Shown here: piece by piece, positions 35,006 through 43,675 of the stretch
Layout of the letters: every line of letters starts with the position of its first letter
Position numbering within the stretch: position 1 is the first letter of the stretch
NCBI RefSeq assembly: GCF_002563925.1
Contig: NZ_PDJD01000001.1
Location: 2,672,973-2,736,972, forward strand
Source of the DNA: Serinibacter salmoneus
GTDB lineage: Bacteria > Actinomycetota > Actinomycetes > Actinomycetales > Beutenbergiaceae
Reading direction: 5' to 3'
Length of the DNA stretch: 64,000 nucleotides
The notes under the pieces: model-generated
What the model was told of the DNA's origin: nothing
The model's database searches: none
The model's input: only the letters and a program-made list of their open reading frames with translations
Program-made: the position numbers and the translations under genes

Positions 35006-37633
35006 TCACTCCATGTGGTCGAAGCGGTAGAGGAAGGCGGCCATGGCGTCGCGGGCGACGTCGTTGAGTGGCTTGTACTCCGAGGTGCCGTTGTTGCCGA
35101 CCCAGCCGGTGGCGATTCCGGTGGCCTGCATCCAGGTGATCTCGGTGTAGAACATGTTGCTGGTGGACACGTCCACGAACGGGGAGACCGTGGGCGGGGT
35201 GAACTCCGGCTCATCGGCCATCCGGTACAGGAACGCGGCCATCGCATCACGCGCGATCGGCTCCAGCGGACGGAACTCGCGGCCAGCAGAGGTCATCCAC
35301 CCGGTGGAGATCCCCTCCTCATACAGCCACGCGATCTCGGTGTAGAACATGTTGCTGGTGGACACGTCCACGAACGGCGACGTGGCCGGCGGGGTGTAGT
35401 CCTCCACGTCCGCCATCCGGTACAGGAACGCCGCCATCGCATCACGGTTGATCGGCTCCAGCGGACGGAACTGCGCGCCCTGGGGCGTCATCCACCCCGT
35501 GGAGATCCCCTGCTCATACAGCCACAGGATCTCCTCGTAGAACATGTTGCTCGGCGCCACATCGATGAACGGCGAACCGATCACCTCCACCGGCATCGTG
35601 ACCGTGGTCCCCGAAGGCTGGGCCACCAACACCAACTCACTGGCACCCGCCTGGCCTGTGCTCGGCAGGACCAGGTCCACCACGGCCTGACCATCGACCA
35701 CGGGCACCTCACCCACCTCGGTCTCACCCAGCCACACCGTGGCCGTGGTGTTCTCCGGAGAGTTCAGGCTCGTGAGGTTCAGCATCGAGGCCGTGAACAC
35801 CACCTGCTCACCCAGGGTGACCTCCTCCGGCTGGTCCTGGACGGCCACGGCCTGGCGGGCGAAGTCCGGGGAGACCGGGGAGGCCTCGGTGAGGTAGTCG
35901 ATCCACGCATCCCGGTCCACCAGACCCGTATCGCGCGTATCGCTGCCCTCGGTGAACACCCGGAAGTTGTCCCCACCCTGCAGCAGGAAGGAGAAGGACC
36001 CCACCGTGTAGGACCCAGCCGGGTCCAGCGGCTCACCATCGATCATCACCGAGGTGATGTGCCGACCCTGATCATCGGCGTCACCCAACAGCACACCATC
36101 CCCATCAGGGTCCACCTCATAGGTGTAGGTGACATTGGAGGACAACCCCAACTGCAGATAAGGCCGCGAGGGGACCTCACCCTCACTGGTGGTCTGCCAC
36201 TGCTGCTCCAGCATCTCCACCACCTGCTCACCCGTCAACGTCGTGGTCCACAGGTTGTTCAGGAACGGCAGCACCGCATTGGCCTCGGCGTAGGTGATCA
36301 CACCGTCCTGGTCGTAGTACAGCTCCGCGCGCAACCCACCCGGGTTGACCACACCGATATCCGCACCACCACGCAACTCATCCGACAGGGACGCCAACAG
36401 CGCATCACCCACCAACGCGCCCAGCGTGGACTCACTGGCCCGGTCATCACCCTTGGTCGGCAACGCACCCTCCACCAGGTCCCACTCATAGAACCCATCC
36501 ACGAACGACCCCGCAGCATTCGCCGTGGTGATGTCCGCCGTCACCTCACCGATCGGCTCATCACCGATCTCCGCAGCAACCTCCAACGCGGCCTGCACGA
36601 TCTCATCGACCTCAGCCACCATCGGGAACTCGGCGATCAACTCCGCATCCGGCGTGGTGGAACGCGCAATGTTCTCCGCACTGGCCGAGACCACCTCACC
36701 CGTGGCCGGATCGAACTCCAACAGCACCTTCCCCAGGAACTCCCCATAGGAACCGGTCTGCACAATCGGACGCCCCCGACCCGGCTCACCAGGCACCGGA
36801 GCCATCCACGCATACTCCTTGTGCGTGTGACCCGTGAAGATCGCATCCACCACCGGGGAGGTCTCCTCCACGATCTGCGCGAACACACCACCCGCAGCAA
36901 CCTCCTGCTCCAAGGTGGAACCATCCGGAGTCCCCGCACCAGCACCCTCGTGGAACTCCGCCACGATGATGTCCGCCTCACCATTGCCCTCATCACCATC
37001 AGAGAGCTGCGCCGCCACACGGTTGGTCGCCTCCACCGGATCACCGAAGGTCAACCCCTCGATCCCACCCGGGGACACCAACGCCGGAGTCTCCTCCGTC
37101 ACCGTCCCGATCACCGCCACCGAGACCCCACCAGCATCCAAGATCTCGTACTCCGGCAACACCGGAACACCAGCAGCGTCATACACATTCGCACCCAGAT
37201 ACGGCCAGGCAGCGTTCGCGCCACCCTCCATCACCCGATCGATCAGATCATCCAACCCCTGATCGAACTCATGATTCCCCACCGCCGACGCAGCAAGGCC
37301 CAGCGCGTTCAACACATCAATCGTGGGCTGATCACCCTGCGAAGACGACGCGAACACCGACGCACCAATGTTGTCACCCGCCGACAAGAACAAGAACGAC
37401 CCACCAGCATCGGAGATCAACTTCTCCTGCTCAGCAACCGTCCCCGCAAACGCCACCGTATTCCCATCAATACGACCATGGAAATCATTGATGTTCAACA
37501 GACCCACCAACTCGGTCTCGACGATCGGCTCCGCTTGGGCCGGGACGGCGGTCAGACCGGCTCCGAGGAGTCCGGCGACGGCAATGATGGGCAGGGATCG
37601 CCTGCGTCTGGTGTTCTCTGAGATCTGGCTCAC
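35006..37633 (-). CDS. Surface 5'-nucleotidase/UshA-family metallophosphatase with three SLH-like repeats
   Basis: 875 residues. The signal peptide (RRRRSLPIIAVAGLLGAG, cut after AQA) is followed by a metallophosphatase domain with the metal motifs NDFHGR, SAGDNIG, GNHEFDQG and GHTHKEY. A 5'-nucleotidase C-terminal domain follows (ESTLGALVGDALL, NPGGLRAEL, LQGGDNFRVF). After an Ig-like linker (about 590-690) come three SLH-like repeats. It would release phosphate from extracellular nucleotides or UDP-sugars at the cell surface. The catalytic part uses GAT, GGT, TTG, AAT and ATT far more than its neighbours, while the SLH part looks native. Confidence 0.92.
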   Translation of the reverse strand: MSQISENTRRRRSLPIIAVAGLLGAGLTAVPAQAEPIVETELVGLLNINDFHGRIDGNTVAFAGTVAEQEKLISDAGGSFLFLSAGDNIGASVFASSSQGDQPTIDVLNALGLAASAVGNHEFDQGLDDLIDRVMEGGANAAWPYLGANVYDAAGVPVLPEYEILDAGGVSVAVIGTVTEETPALVSPGGIEGLTFGDPVEATNRVAAQLSDGDEGNGEADIIVAEFHEGAGAGTPDGSTLEQEVAAGGVFAQIVEETSPVVDAIFTGHTHKEYAWMAPVPGEPGRGRPIVQTGSYGEFLGKVLLEFDPATGEVVSASAENIARSTTPDAELIAEFPMVAEVDEIVQAALEVAAEIGDEPIGEVTADITTANAAGSFVDGFYEWDLVEGALPTKGDDRASESTLGALVGDALLASLSDELRGGADIGVVNPGGLRAELYYDQDGVITYAEANAVLPFLNNLWTTTLTGEQVVEMLEQQWQTTSEGEVPSRPYLQLGLSSNVTYTYEVDPDGDGVLLGDADDQGRHITSVMIDGEPLDPAGSYTVGSFSFLLQGGDNFRVFTEGSDTRDTGLVDRDAWIDYLTEASPVSPDFARQAVAVQDQPEEVTLGEQVVFTASMLNLTSLNSPENTTATVWLGETEVGEVPVVDGQAVVDLVLPSTGQAGASELVLVAQPSGTTVTMPVEVIGSPFIDVAPSNMFYEEILWLYEQGISTGWMTPQGAQFRPLEPINRDAMAAFLYRMADVEDYTPPATSPFVDVSTSNMFYTEIAWLYEEGISTGWMTSAGREFRPLEPIARDAMAAFLYRMADEPEFTPPTVSPFVDVSTSNMFYTEITWMQATGIATGWVGNNGTSEYKPLNDVARDAMAAFLYRFDHME

Positions 37634-37815
37634 AGTCCTTCAACCTATCCGTGGGACATGTGCCGGTCCATGGATCGCAGGTTACGAACCGATAAACCTT
37701 TCGCGGGCCCGTTCCCGTCGCCGGGCGCCAGCACCTGCGCGCCCGCGCAGTCGGCGGCTGGCGCTCCAAGCGCGGAGCACCACCCTCTCGGCAAAGACTG
37801 TGCCAAACTCTCCCC

Positions 37816-38559
37816 ATGCTTCGAGGACTGCGGCTCATCGCGCTCACACTCGTCCTGCTGGTCACGGCGGGGTGCGTGCGGGCGGAGGGCGATCTGACCC
37901 TCGACGGCGACTCCGATACCGCGTCCGGCTCGATCGCCTTCGCCGTTGCCTACGACCCGGAGGAGGAGAGTGAGGAGTCGCGCGCCGAGGCCGCCGACCT
38001 CGTCCTGCGGATCGTGGACACCTCGCTACCAGGCCTGCGCGAGCACGCCGAGGTCACCTCCGCCCCGCTCGAGCAGTCGGGTTGGCTCGGCACCACCCTC
38101 ACGCTCGATGAGGTACCGATCTCGGACCTGGTGGTCGCCGGCGGCGAGCCGCTGATCACCCGGGACGGCGAGGAGTTCGTGGTGGCCGGCACGATCAACG
38201 CGCTCGATGCGGAGGGGATCCCCGCCGCCCCCGCGGTGGAGGAGGACTCCGAGGATGACGTGCCACCCCGTCGCGCAGGAGCCACGGACTCCCTCGTCCG
38301 GCTGACGGTCACGTTCCCGGGTCCGGTCGACGAGGTGGGCGAGGTCACCGGCGAGCACTCGAGCGTGCTGGTGGAGGGGAACACCGTCACCTGGCAGGCG
38401 CCGTACGACGAGCCGCTCACCCTGGAGGCGGAGGGTGCGGCCTTCACACCGCTGTTCTCCGCGGACGTCTGGCGCCTGGTGTGGTGGGGGCTGGGCATCC
38501 TGGCCGTACTGGCGGTGGCGGGGCTCGTCACCGTCCTGGTGCGGGGGCGACGCGATTGA
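37816..38559 (+). CDS. LppM-like lipoprotein (DUF3153)
   Basis: 247 residues. The signal peptide has lipobox LLVTAGC (Cys about residue 20). A beta-rich outer domain follows, starting LTLDGDSDTASGSIAFAV, then an acidic loop, then a C-terminal transmembrane helix (VWWGLGILAVLAVAGLVTVLV) and a basic RGRRD tail. This lipobox plus C-terminal helix layout is that of mycobacterial LppM. Role unknown; LppM affects envelope and host interactions in mycobacteria. The Nudix gene begins 17 bp later. Confidence 0.82.
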   Translation: MLRGLRLIALTLVLLVTAGCVRAEGDLTLDGDSDTASGSIAFAVAYDPEEESEESRAEAADLVLRIVDTSLPGLREHAEVTSAPLEQSGWLGTTLTLDEVPISDLVVAGGEPLITRDGEEFVVAGTINALDAEGIPAAPAVEEDSEDDVPPRRAGATDSLVRLTVTFPGPVDEVGEVTGEHSSVLVEGNTVTWQAPYDEPLTLEAEGAAFTPLFSADVWRLVWWGLGILAVLAVAGLVTVLVRGRRD

Positions 38560-38575
38560 TCGCCGGACTCGAGCC

Positions 38576-38998
38576 GTGACCACGATCCGTATCAGCGCCT
38601 GCGTGATCACGCGCCCGGACGGCGCCCTGCTGCTGGTACGCAAACGCGGGACCGAGCGCTTCATGCAGCCGGGGGGCAAGCAGGAGCCAGGGGAATCGCC
38701 CGCGGCGACGGCGGTCCGGGAGGTCGCGGAGGAGCTCGGGCTGCATCTGACACAGGCCGATCTCGCCGCTTGGGGCGAGTTCAGCGAGGTGGCGGCCAAC
38801 GAGCCGGGGCACCGGGTCGAGGCCCACGCCTTCCACGCCGAGGTGAGCGCCGCCGTGGCCAACCGCCTCCGGCCACGTGCGGAACTCGAGGAGGCCGTCT
38901 GGGTGCAACCGGCCGAGGCCCGCAGCCTCCCACTGGCTCCGCTCACGGAGGTCCACCTGCTCCCCCTGCTCACGCGCATCTCCGGCACGGATGCCTGA
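38576..38998 (+). CDS. Nudix hydrolase
   Basis: 140 residues. The Nudix box is complete: GGKQEPGESPAATAVREVAE followed by ELGL, with the metal-binding Arg-Glu and Glu-Glu. Nudix enzymes cleave nucleoside diphosphates linked to another group. The GTG at 38576 is chosen because homology starts with TTIRISACVITRPDG. It lies 17 bp after the LppM-like gene and 6 bp before the next small gene, so the three probably form an operon. Substrate unknown. Confidence 0.88.
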   Translation: MTTIRISACVITRPDGALLLVRKRGTERFMQPGGKQEPGESPAATAVREVAEELGLHLTQADLAAWGEFSEVAANEPGHRVEAHAFHAEVSAAVANRLRPRAELEEAVWVQPAEARSLPLAPLTEVHLLPLLTRISGTDA

Positions 38999-39004
38999 GT
39001 ACCC

Positions 39005-39478
39005 GTGCCTGACGGACCTGTGCCTGACGGACCTGTGCCGGAGCCGCAGGAGGTGATCTCCGCCGTCGCCCAGGCTGCCTCCCGGTTGGAGTCCGCGGGC
39101 ATCGCGCCGGAGACCCTCGGGACCTACCAGCCCGAGGCCCGGCGCTTCGGGATCGGCCGGCGCGAACGCATCACGCCCGCAGGCGAGGCGTGGCGCCTCG
39201 GGGCCCTGCTGCTCCTCCCCTCGGGCCGAGCGGCCGGCATCGGAGAGGTCATCGTCGCTCAGGAGGAACGACGGCGAGGCTTCACCGCCGAGTCCGCACG
39301 CCGCCGCGCGGAACTCGGCGAGGCAGCGGTGCGGGGCGGGATCGCGCCCGGACGCACCGTGCACCTGGGCTGGCGTGTGATCGATCCGGCCCATGCGGTC
39401 GTCACCTGGAGCGCGGGTGCGCCGCCGATCCCGATCCTGGACTACCTGCGCGAGCGCCTGGAGACAGTTCTGGGCTGA
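39005..39478 (+). CDS. Conserved hypothetical protein
   Basis: 157 residues, family not recognised. Three in-frame GTG codons lie within a 15-bp tandem duplication at the start (39005, 39020, 39035), so the first ten residues (VPDGP twice) may not be translated; the conserved-looking part begins around EVISAVAQAASRLESAGI. Later segments RRERITPAGEAWRLGALLL and LDYLRERLETVL suggest a small alpha/beta protein. No signal peptide or membrane helix. It follows the Nudix gene by 6 bp, likely in the same transcript. Confidence 0.6.
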   Translation: MPDGPVPDGPVPEPQEVISAVAQAASRLESAGIAPETLGTYQPEARRFGIGRRERITPAGEAWRLGALLLLPSGRAAGIGEVIVAQEERRRGFTAESARRRAELGEAAVRGGIAPGRTVHLGWRVIDPAHAVVTWSAGAPPIPILDYLRERLETVLG

Positions 39479-39488
39479 TCTCCGGGGA

Positions 39489-39510
39489 AGCGCACCCCCA
39501 CCGGTGCGCT
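39489..39510. terminator. Hairpin at the amidase stop
   Basis: AGCGCACC and GGTGCGCT, perfect 8-bp arms with a 6-nt loop, between convergent genes and touching the last base of the amidase gene. Confidence 0.5.
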
Positions 39511-41012
39511 CACGCGGCATCGGGCCAGGCTGGTGGTGCCTGGAACGGTGAGGCCACCTCCACCGCTCGCGCGATCTCCAGGAGCCGCGCGTCCCCACCC
39601 GGGCGCCCGGTGAGCATCGCCCCGAACGGCAACCGCACGCCGTCGACCACCGCGGTGTGCACGGGCAACGAGATCGAGGGGGTACCGGCGATGTTCGCGA
39701 TCGAGGTCCATGGCGTGAAGCGCTTCTGGTCCTCGAAGTCCCCGGCCGGATCAGCGTCGTCCCGCAGCGACCCGACGGGCGCGGGTGGGCCGGCCAAGCT
39801 CGGGGTGAGCACCACGTCGACCGCATCCCATGCTGCGGCCGTCTGGCGGGCCACGCGCTGGGCGGCCATCACGGCCTCGGCGTACTGCGCACCCGTGTAG
39901 GAGCGGCCGCGTTCCCGCAGCCACCGCGTCAGGGGTGTCAGGGCCGGATCCGCCTCGGGCGGGATCGGCAGCGTCACGGCACCCACCGACCACAGCGGCA
40001 TGAAGGCGAGCCACTCCTGCGGCGTGAACGGCACCGGGACCGGCACCACGTCGGCCCCGAGCGACTCCAGGAGCGTGGCGAGGTCCGTTGCCGCGGCGAT
40101 CGACTCCGGGTGGACCATCGCGTCGCCTGCCACCACGGGATCGGTGAGCAGGCCCACGCGAAGACCACGGACCGGCTCCGTGTCCCGCACGTCCCGCACG
40201 GCCTGCGCCAGGACGCCCCTCGCGGGGTGCGGGGCATCACCCGGCCAGGCGCGTGAGAGGACGTCGGTGCCGATCGCCGAGTCCAGCACGGTCCGGGCCA
40301 CCACCCCCTGGGTCGCGAGCCCGGCGCCCGCGACTCCGGTCGGCCCATTGCTCACGAGCCCCGCGGACGGCTTGTACCCCACGATCCCGCACGCGGCCGC
40401 CGGGATCCGGATGGAACCGCCGCCGTCGGAGGCGTGGGCGATCGGCACGATGCCGGCGGCGACGGCGGCGGCCGCTCCCCCGCTGGAGCCTCCAGCCCCG
40501 CGCGTGAGGTCCCACGGGGTGCGCGCGGCACGCACGGCGCCGCCGGGCCCGAGGTTCGGTTCGGTGTACGGCGGGAACCCGAACTCCGGGGTCGATGTCT
40601 TCCCGATCATGGTGGTGCCCGCCTCGCGCAGGGCTGTGACCGAACCGTCGTCGGCCTCCGGCACGATCGGGTCCGCGGCCAGCAACGCGGCGCCGGCGGT
40701 CATCGGCACGCCCGCCACCTGGTTGAGGTCCTTGATCGGGCACGGCACACCGGCCAGCGGCAGGGCGGTGGCGAGCTCGTCCACCCGGCCCGCGCGGTGT
40801 GCCGCGGCGATCCGCTCGTCCACGGCTCGGGCCTGCTCCAGGGCGAGCTCGGGGCTCAGGCGGGCGAAGGCTCCCAGGTGCGGCTCCAGCCGCTCGGCCG
40901 CGGCGAGCGCCGCACGGGTGACCTCCTCGGCGCTGCGCTGACCGCTGCGCACATCCACGGCGATGGCTGCGGCTGTGTCGACGGGAGGGCTGGGCCGGCG
41001 ATCGGTACTCAC
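39510..41012 (-). CDS. Amidase (amidase signature family)
   Basis: 500 residues of the Ser-cisSer-Lys amidase family. The catalytic Lys lies in PLAGVPCPIKDLNQVAG, the signature GAGGSSGGAAAAVAAGIVPI holds the cis-Ser and the nucleophile is the Ser in SDGGGSIRIPAA. The family includes GatA and many nitrile or aryl-amide hydrolases; the absence of gatB/gatC nearby and the long loop structure argue against GatA. It stands alone between a convergent small gene and the antiporter gene 45 bp away on the same strand. Substrate unknown. Confidence 0.9.
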   Translation of the reverse strand: MSTDRRPSPPVDTAAAIAVDVRSGQRSAEEVTRAALAAAERLEPHLGAFARLSPELALEQARAVDERIAAAHRAGRVDELATALPLAGVPCPIKDLNQVAGVPMTAGAALLAADPIVPEADDGSVTALREAGTTMIGKTSTPEFGFPPYTEPNLGPGGAVRAARTPWDLTRGAGGSSGGAAAAVAAGIVPIAHASDGGGSIRIPAAACGIVGYKPSAGLVSNGPTGVAGAGLATQGVVARTVLDSAIGTDVLSRAWPGDAPHPARGVLAQAVRDVRDTEPVRGLRVGLLTDPVVAGDAMVHPESIAAATDLATLLESLGADVVPVPVPFTPQEWLAFMPLWSVGAVTLPIPPEADPALTPLTRWLRERGRSYTGAQYAEAVMAAQRVARQTAAAWDAVDVVLTPSLAGPPAPVGSLRDDADPAGDFEDQKRFTPWTSIANIAGTPSISLPVHTAVVDGVRLPFGAMLTGRPGGDARLLEIARAVEVASPFQAPPAWPDAA

Positions 41013-41057
41013 CCACGTGAGCCTACGGGCGCACGCGTGCCACCGCCGCGCGTGCCG

Positions 41058-42689
41058 TCAGGCGTGCCCGCTGCCCTCCAGGCCGGTGCCGTTCGCGTCG
41101 GCGTCGGCCTCCTCACCCTGTGCGAGGCGCCAGGCCTGGTCGGCAACCTCCAGGCCCGCCGCGGCGTAGAGGTTGAATGCGGCGTCCACGCCGTTCTCCC
41201 GCGCCACGGCCAGTTCGTCGGCGTAGCGGGCCACGCTGACCACCTGGCCGGTGAAACCACTCTCGCGCAGGCACTCCAGCGCGGTGATGTTCGAGCCGTG
41301 TTCGTGCATCGAGAGCACGGCGGTGCGCACGGACCCGCTGCGGCGCATCCGGCGCCAGAAGTCCAGGTCCGTGGCGTCGCCCTGCACCACGTGGCGCCCC
41401 TCGGACTCGTGGATCGAGACCCGGGAGTCGTCGTAGTCCACGCCCACCACCCGCAGCCCGTGCTGGTGGCTGAGGCGGTCGTAGGCGGCCACACCCACCC
41501 GGCCCATGCCGATCACCACCACCTCGGCGTCGCCGGCGTCGGTCGGTCGCTCCTCCGGGAGCATCCGCTCGGTGGGCTGGTGCGGCAGTCGCTCCGCGAG
41601 TTTCTCCACCATGAGGTGCCCGCGCCCGTTGACCAGGGCGGCGAAGACGAAGCTGATGGCCACCGCGATGGAGATCTCCACGAGCCACTGGGATCCCAGC
41701 ATCCCGGCCTCCACGCCGAGGGCCACCACGATGAGTCCGAACTCGGAGTAGTTCGTCAGCGCGAGGCCCGCGAGCAGTGAGGAACGCACCCTCAGGCGCA
41801 TCAGCCACAGCAGCACCACGTAGCCGAGCGCCTTGAACGGCAGCAGCAGCACCATGCCGAGGGCCAACAGCAGCAACGGGAGGTCCGGCAGCCCGGTGAG
41901 CCCGATGGAGACGAAGAATCCGACGAGCAGGAGTTCTTTGATGTGGAACAGCGAGCGGGAGAGCTCTGAGGAGTTGCGGTGCGAGGCGAGCAGCATCCCC
42001 ATGACCAGCGCGCCGAGGTCACCCTTGAGGCCCACGGCATCGAACAGCCAGTACCCGGGCACGAGCGCCATCACCACACCGAACAGGGACTGCATCTCGC
42101 CGTGTCCGATGCGGCTCCACACCGCGCGGAACAGCTTCGAGGCGGGCCACAACAGCACGAGGGCGAACGCCCACGGGCTGGGCAGTTCCCCGCTGGTCGC
42201 GGTGAGAAAGATCACCGCGGCGATGTCCTGGATCACCAGGATGCCGATCGCCACCCGCCCGTACAGCGAGTGCGACTCACCCCGTTCCTCCAGCACCTTC
42301 ACCACGAACACCGTGCTGGAGAAGGACAGTGCGAACGCCAGCAGCACGAACGTGGTCATGCTCTGCCCGGTCAGCAGCGGCAGGCCCACCACGGCGCACA
42401 GCCACAGCACCCCGGTGCCGAAGGCCACCGAGAGCACCATGTGCGCGGTGGCCGTGAGCCACACCTCGCGGCGGATCAGGGTGCGCAGGTCGAGCTTCAG
42501 CCCGATGCCGAACAGCAGCAACGTGACGCCCACATCGGCGATCGTCTCCAGCGCCGGGAAGTCCGGCACGTCCATCCAGTTCAGCGCGAACCCGGCGGCG
42601 AGGAACCCCACCAGGGGCGGCAGCCGCAGGGCCACCGCGAGCAGCCCGAGCACGATCGTGACGGACAGGTAGATCGCGGCGACGTCCAC
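41058..42689 (-). CDS. Kef-type CPA2 cation:proton antiporter with TrkA-N domain
   Basis: 543 residues. Twelve or so membrane helices (residues 1-395) include GFLAAGFALNW, LLLFGIGLKLDLRTL and the CPA2 ALSFSSTVFVVKVLEERGE and LVIQDIAAV segments. A C-terminal cytosolic Rossmann RCK/TrkA-N domain starts VVVIGMGRVGVAAYDRL and has an acidic residue after the second strand (VDYDD). This fits potassium/proton or related efflux gated by nucleotide. GTG 42689 is preferred because GGGGGAA precedes it; longer upstream frames lack homology. Confidence 0.9.
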   Translation of the reverse strand: MDVAAIYLSVTIVLGLLAVALRLPPLVGFLAAGFALNWMDVPDFPALETIADVGVTLLLFGIGLKLDLRTLIRREVWLTATAHMVLSVAFGTGVLWLCAVVGLPLLTGQSMTTFVLLAFALSFSSTVFVVKVLEERGESHSLYGRVAIGILVIQDIAAVIFLTATSGELPSPWAFALVLLWPASKLFRAVWSRIGHGEMQSLFGVVMALVPGYWLFDAVGLKGDLGALVMGMLLASHRNSSELSRSLFHIKELLLVGFFVSIGLTGLPDLPLLLLALGMVLLLPFKALGYVVLLWLMRLRVRSSLLAGLALTNYSEFGLIVVALGVEAGMLGSQWLVEISIAVAISFVFAALVNGRGHLMVEKLAERLPHQPTERMLPEERPTDAGDAEVVVIGMGRVGVAAYDRLSHQHGLRVVGVDYDDSRVSIHESEGRHVVQGDATDLDFWRRMRRSGSVRTAVLSMHEHGSNITALECLRESGFTGQVVSVARYADELAVARENGVDAAFNLYAAAGLEVADQAWRLAQGEEADADANGTGLEGSGHA

Positions 42690-42892
42690 GGCACTTCCCC
42701 CTGCTGGTCGGCGGGCCGGGAACCAGGCACGCTCCGCACCGCCCGGCCAGCGGTGCGCACCCATCGTGCCAAACGCCGGTAACACGTGGGTTTCGTCGCG
42801 CGCCAGGGGCGGCATCGGTGGACGTGCTGCGCAAGGATGGGTGATACAACTGGCGACCCGGTGCCGATCACTGCTGTGAAGGGGAAAGCAAC

Positions 42893-43675
42893 GTGCCCGA
42901 TTTCGACCCGCTGGATGCGGTCCTGTTCGACCTGGACGGGGTCCTGACCCCGACCGCCGAGGTGCACATGCACGCGTGGGCCCGGTTGTTCACCGACTAC
43001 CTCGCAGGGGCGGGAGCCGCCCCCTACCAGGAGTCGGACTACTTCACCTACATCGACGGCAAACCCCGCTACGAGGGCGTGCGCTCGATGCTCGCCTCGC
43101 GCGGCATCACCCTGCCCGAGGGCACCCCGGACGACCCGCCGGAGGCGGAGACGGTCTGCGGCCTGGGCAACCGGAAGAACGGCGTCTTCATGGACGTCCT
43201 GGCGAGCGACGGCGTGGCCCCCTACCCGGGGTCGGTCGCCTTCCTCGACGCACTCGCGGCGCGGGGCGATGTCCAGGTGGCCGTGGTCTCCTCCTCCAAG
43301 AACGCCCGCAGCGTGCTGACGGCCGCCGGGTTGATCGACCGCTTCGCGGTGATCGTGGACGGCGAGGTCGCCGCGGCCCGGGGCATCCCGGGCAAGCCGA
43401 ACCCGGACACCTACCTGGATGCCGCGGCCCAACTGGGTGTGCCGGCCGCCCGGGCCGTGGTGGTCGAGGACGCCACCTCCGGGGTCGCGGCCGGCCGCGC
43501 GGGGGACTTCGGCCTCGTGCTGGGGGTGGATCGCGGCGCGGGAGCGGAGGACCTGATCGCGCACGGCGCCGACACCGTGGTGAGCGACCTGGACGAGCTC
43601 GTGCCCGCACTCACCGGCGCCACTGACGCAGGCGCCGAGTCCGACGCAGGCACCGGGGACGGGGCCGCCCGATGA
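42893..43675 (+). CDS. Beta-phosphoglucomutase family HAD hydrolase
   Basis: 260 residues. The HAD motif I is AVLFDLDGVLTPTAEVH, with the nucleophile and acid/base Asp of phosphomutases. The cap domain is longer than in minimal beta-PGM, motif II is AVVSSSKNA, and GKPNPDTYL and VVEDATSGVAAGRAG complete the core. It should interconvert beta-glucose 1-phosphate and glucose 6-phosphate. GTG at 42893 has AAGGGGAAA in front. The stop overlaps the GH65 phosphorylase start by 4 bp (ATGA), which makes the pairing functional rather than chance. Confidence 0.9.
   Translation: MPDFDPLDAVLFDLDGVLTPTAEVHMHAWARLFTDYLAGAGAAPYQESDYFTYIDGKPRYEGVRSMLASRGITLPEGTPDDPPEAETVCGLGNRKNGVFMDVLASDGVAPYPGSVAFLDALAARGDVQVAVVSSSKNARSVLTAAGLIDRFAVIVDGEVAAARGIPGKPNPDTYLDAAAQLGVPAARAVVVEDATSGVAAGRAGDFGLVLGVDRGAGAEDLIAHGADTVVSDLDELVPALTGATDAGAESDAGTGDGAAR

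Noticed and set aside
35015-37621. An 868-codon open frame opposite the surface nucleotidase
   Set aside because: It mirrors the nucleotidase gene on the other strand, with His/Arg-rich low-complexity composition. The minus-strand gene has clear catalytic motifs and a signal peptide.
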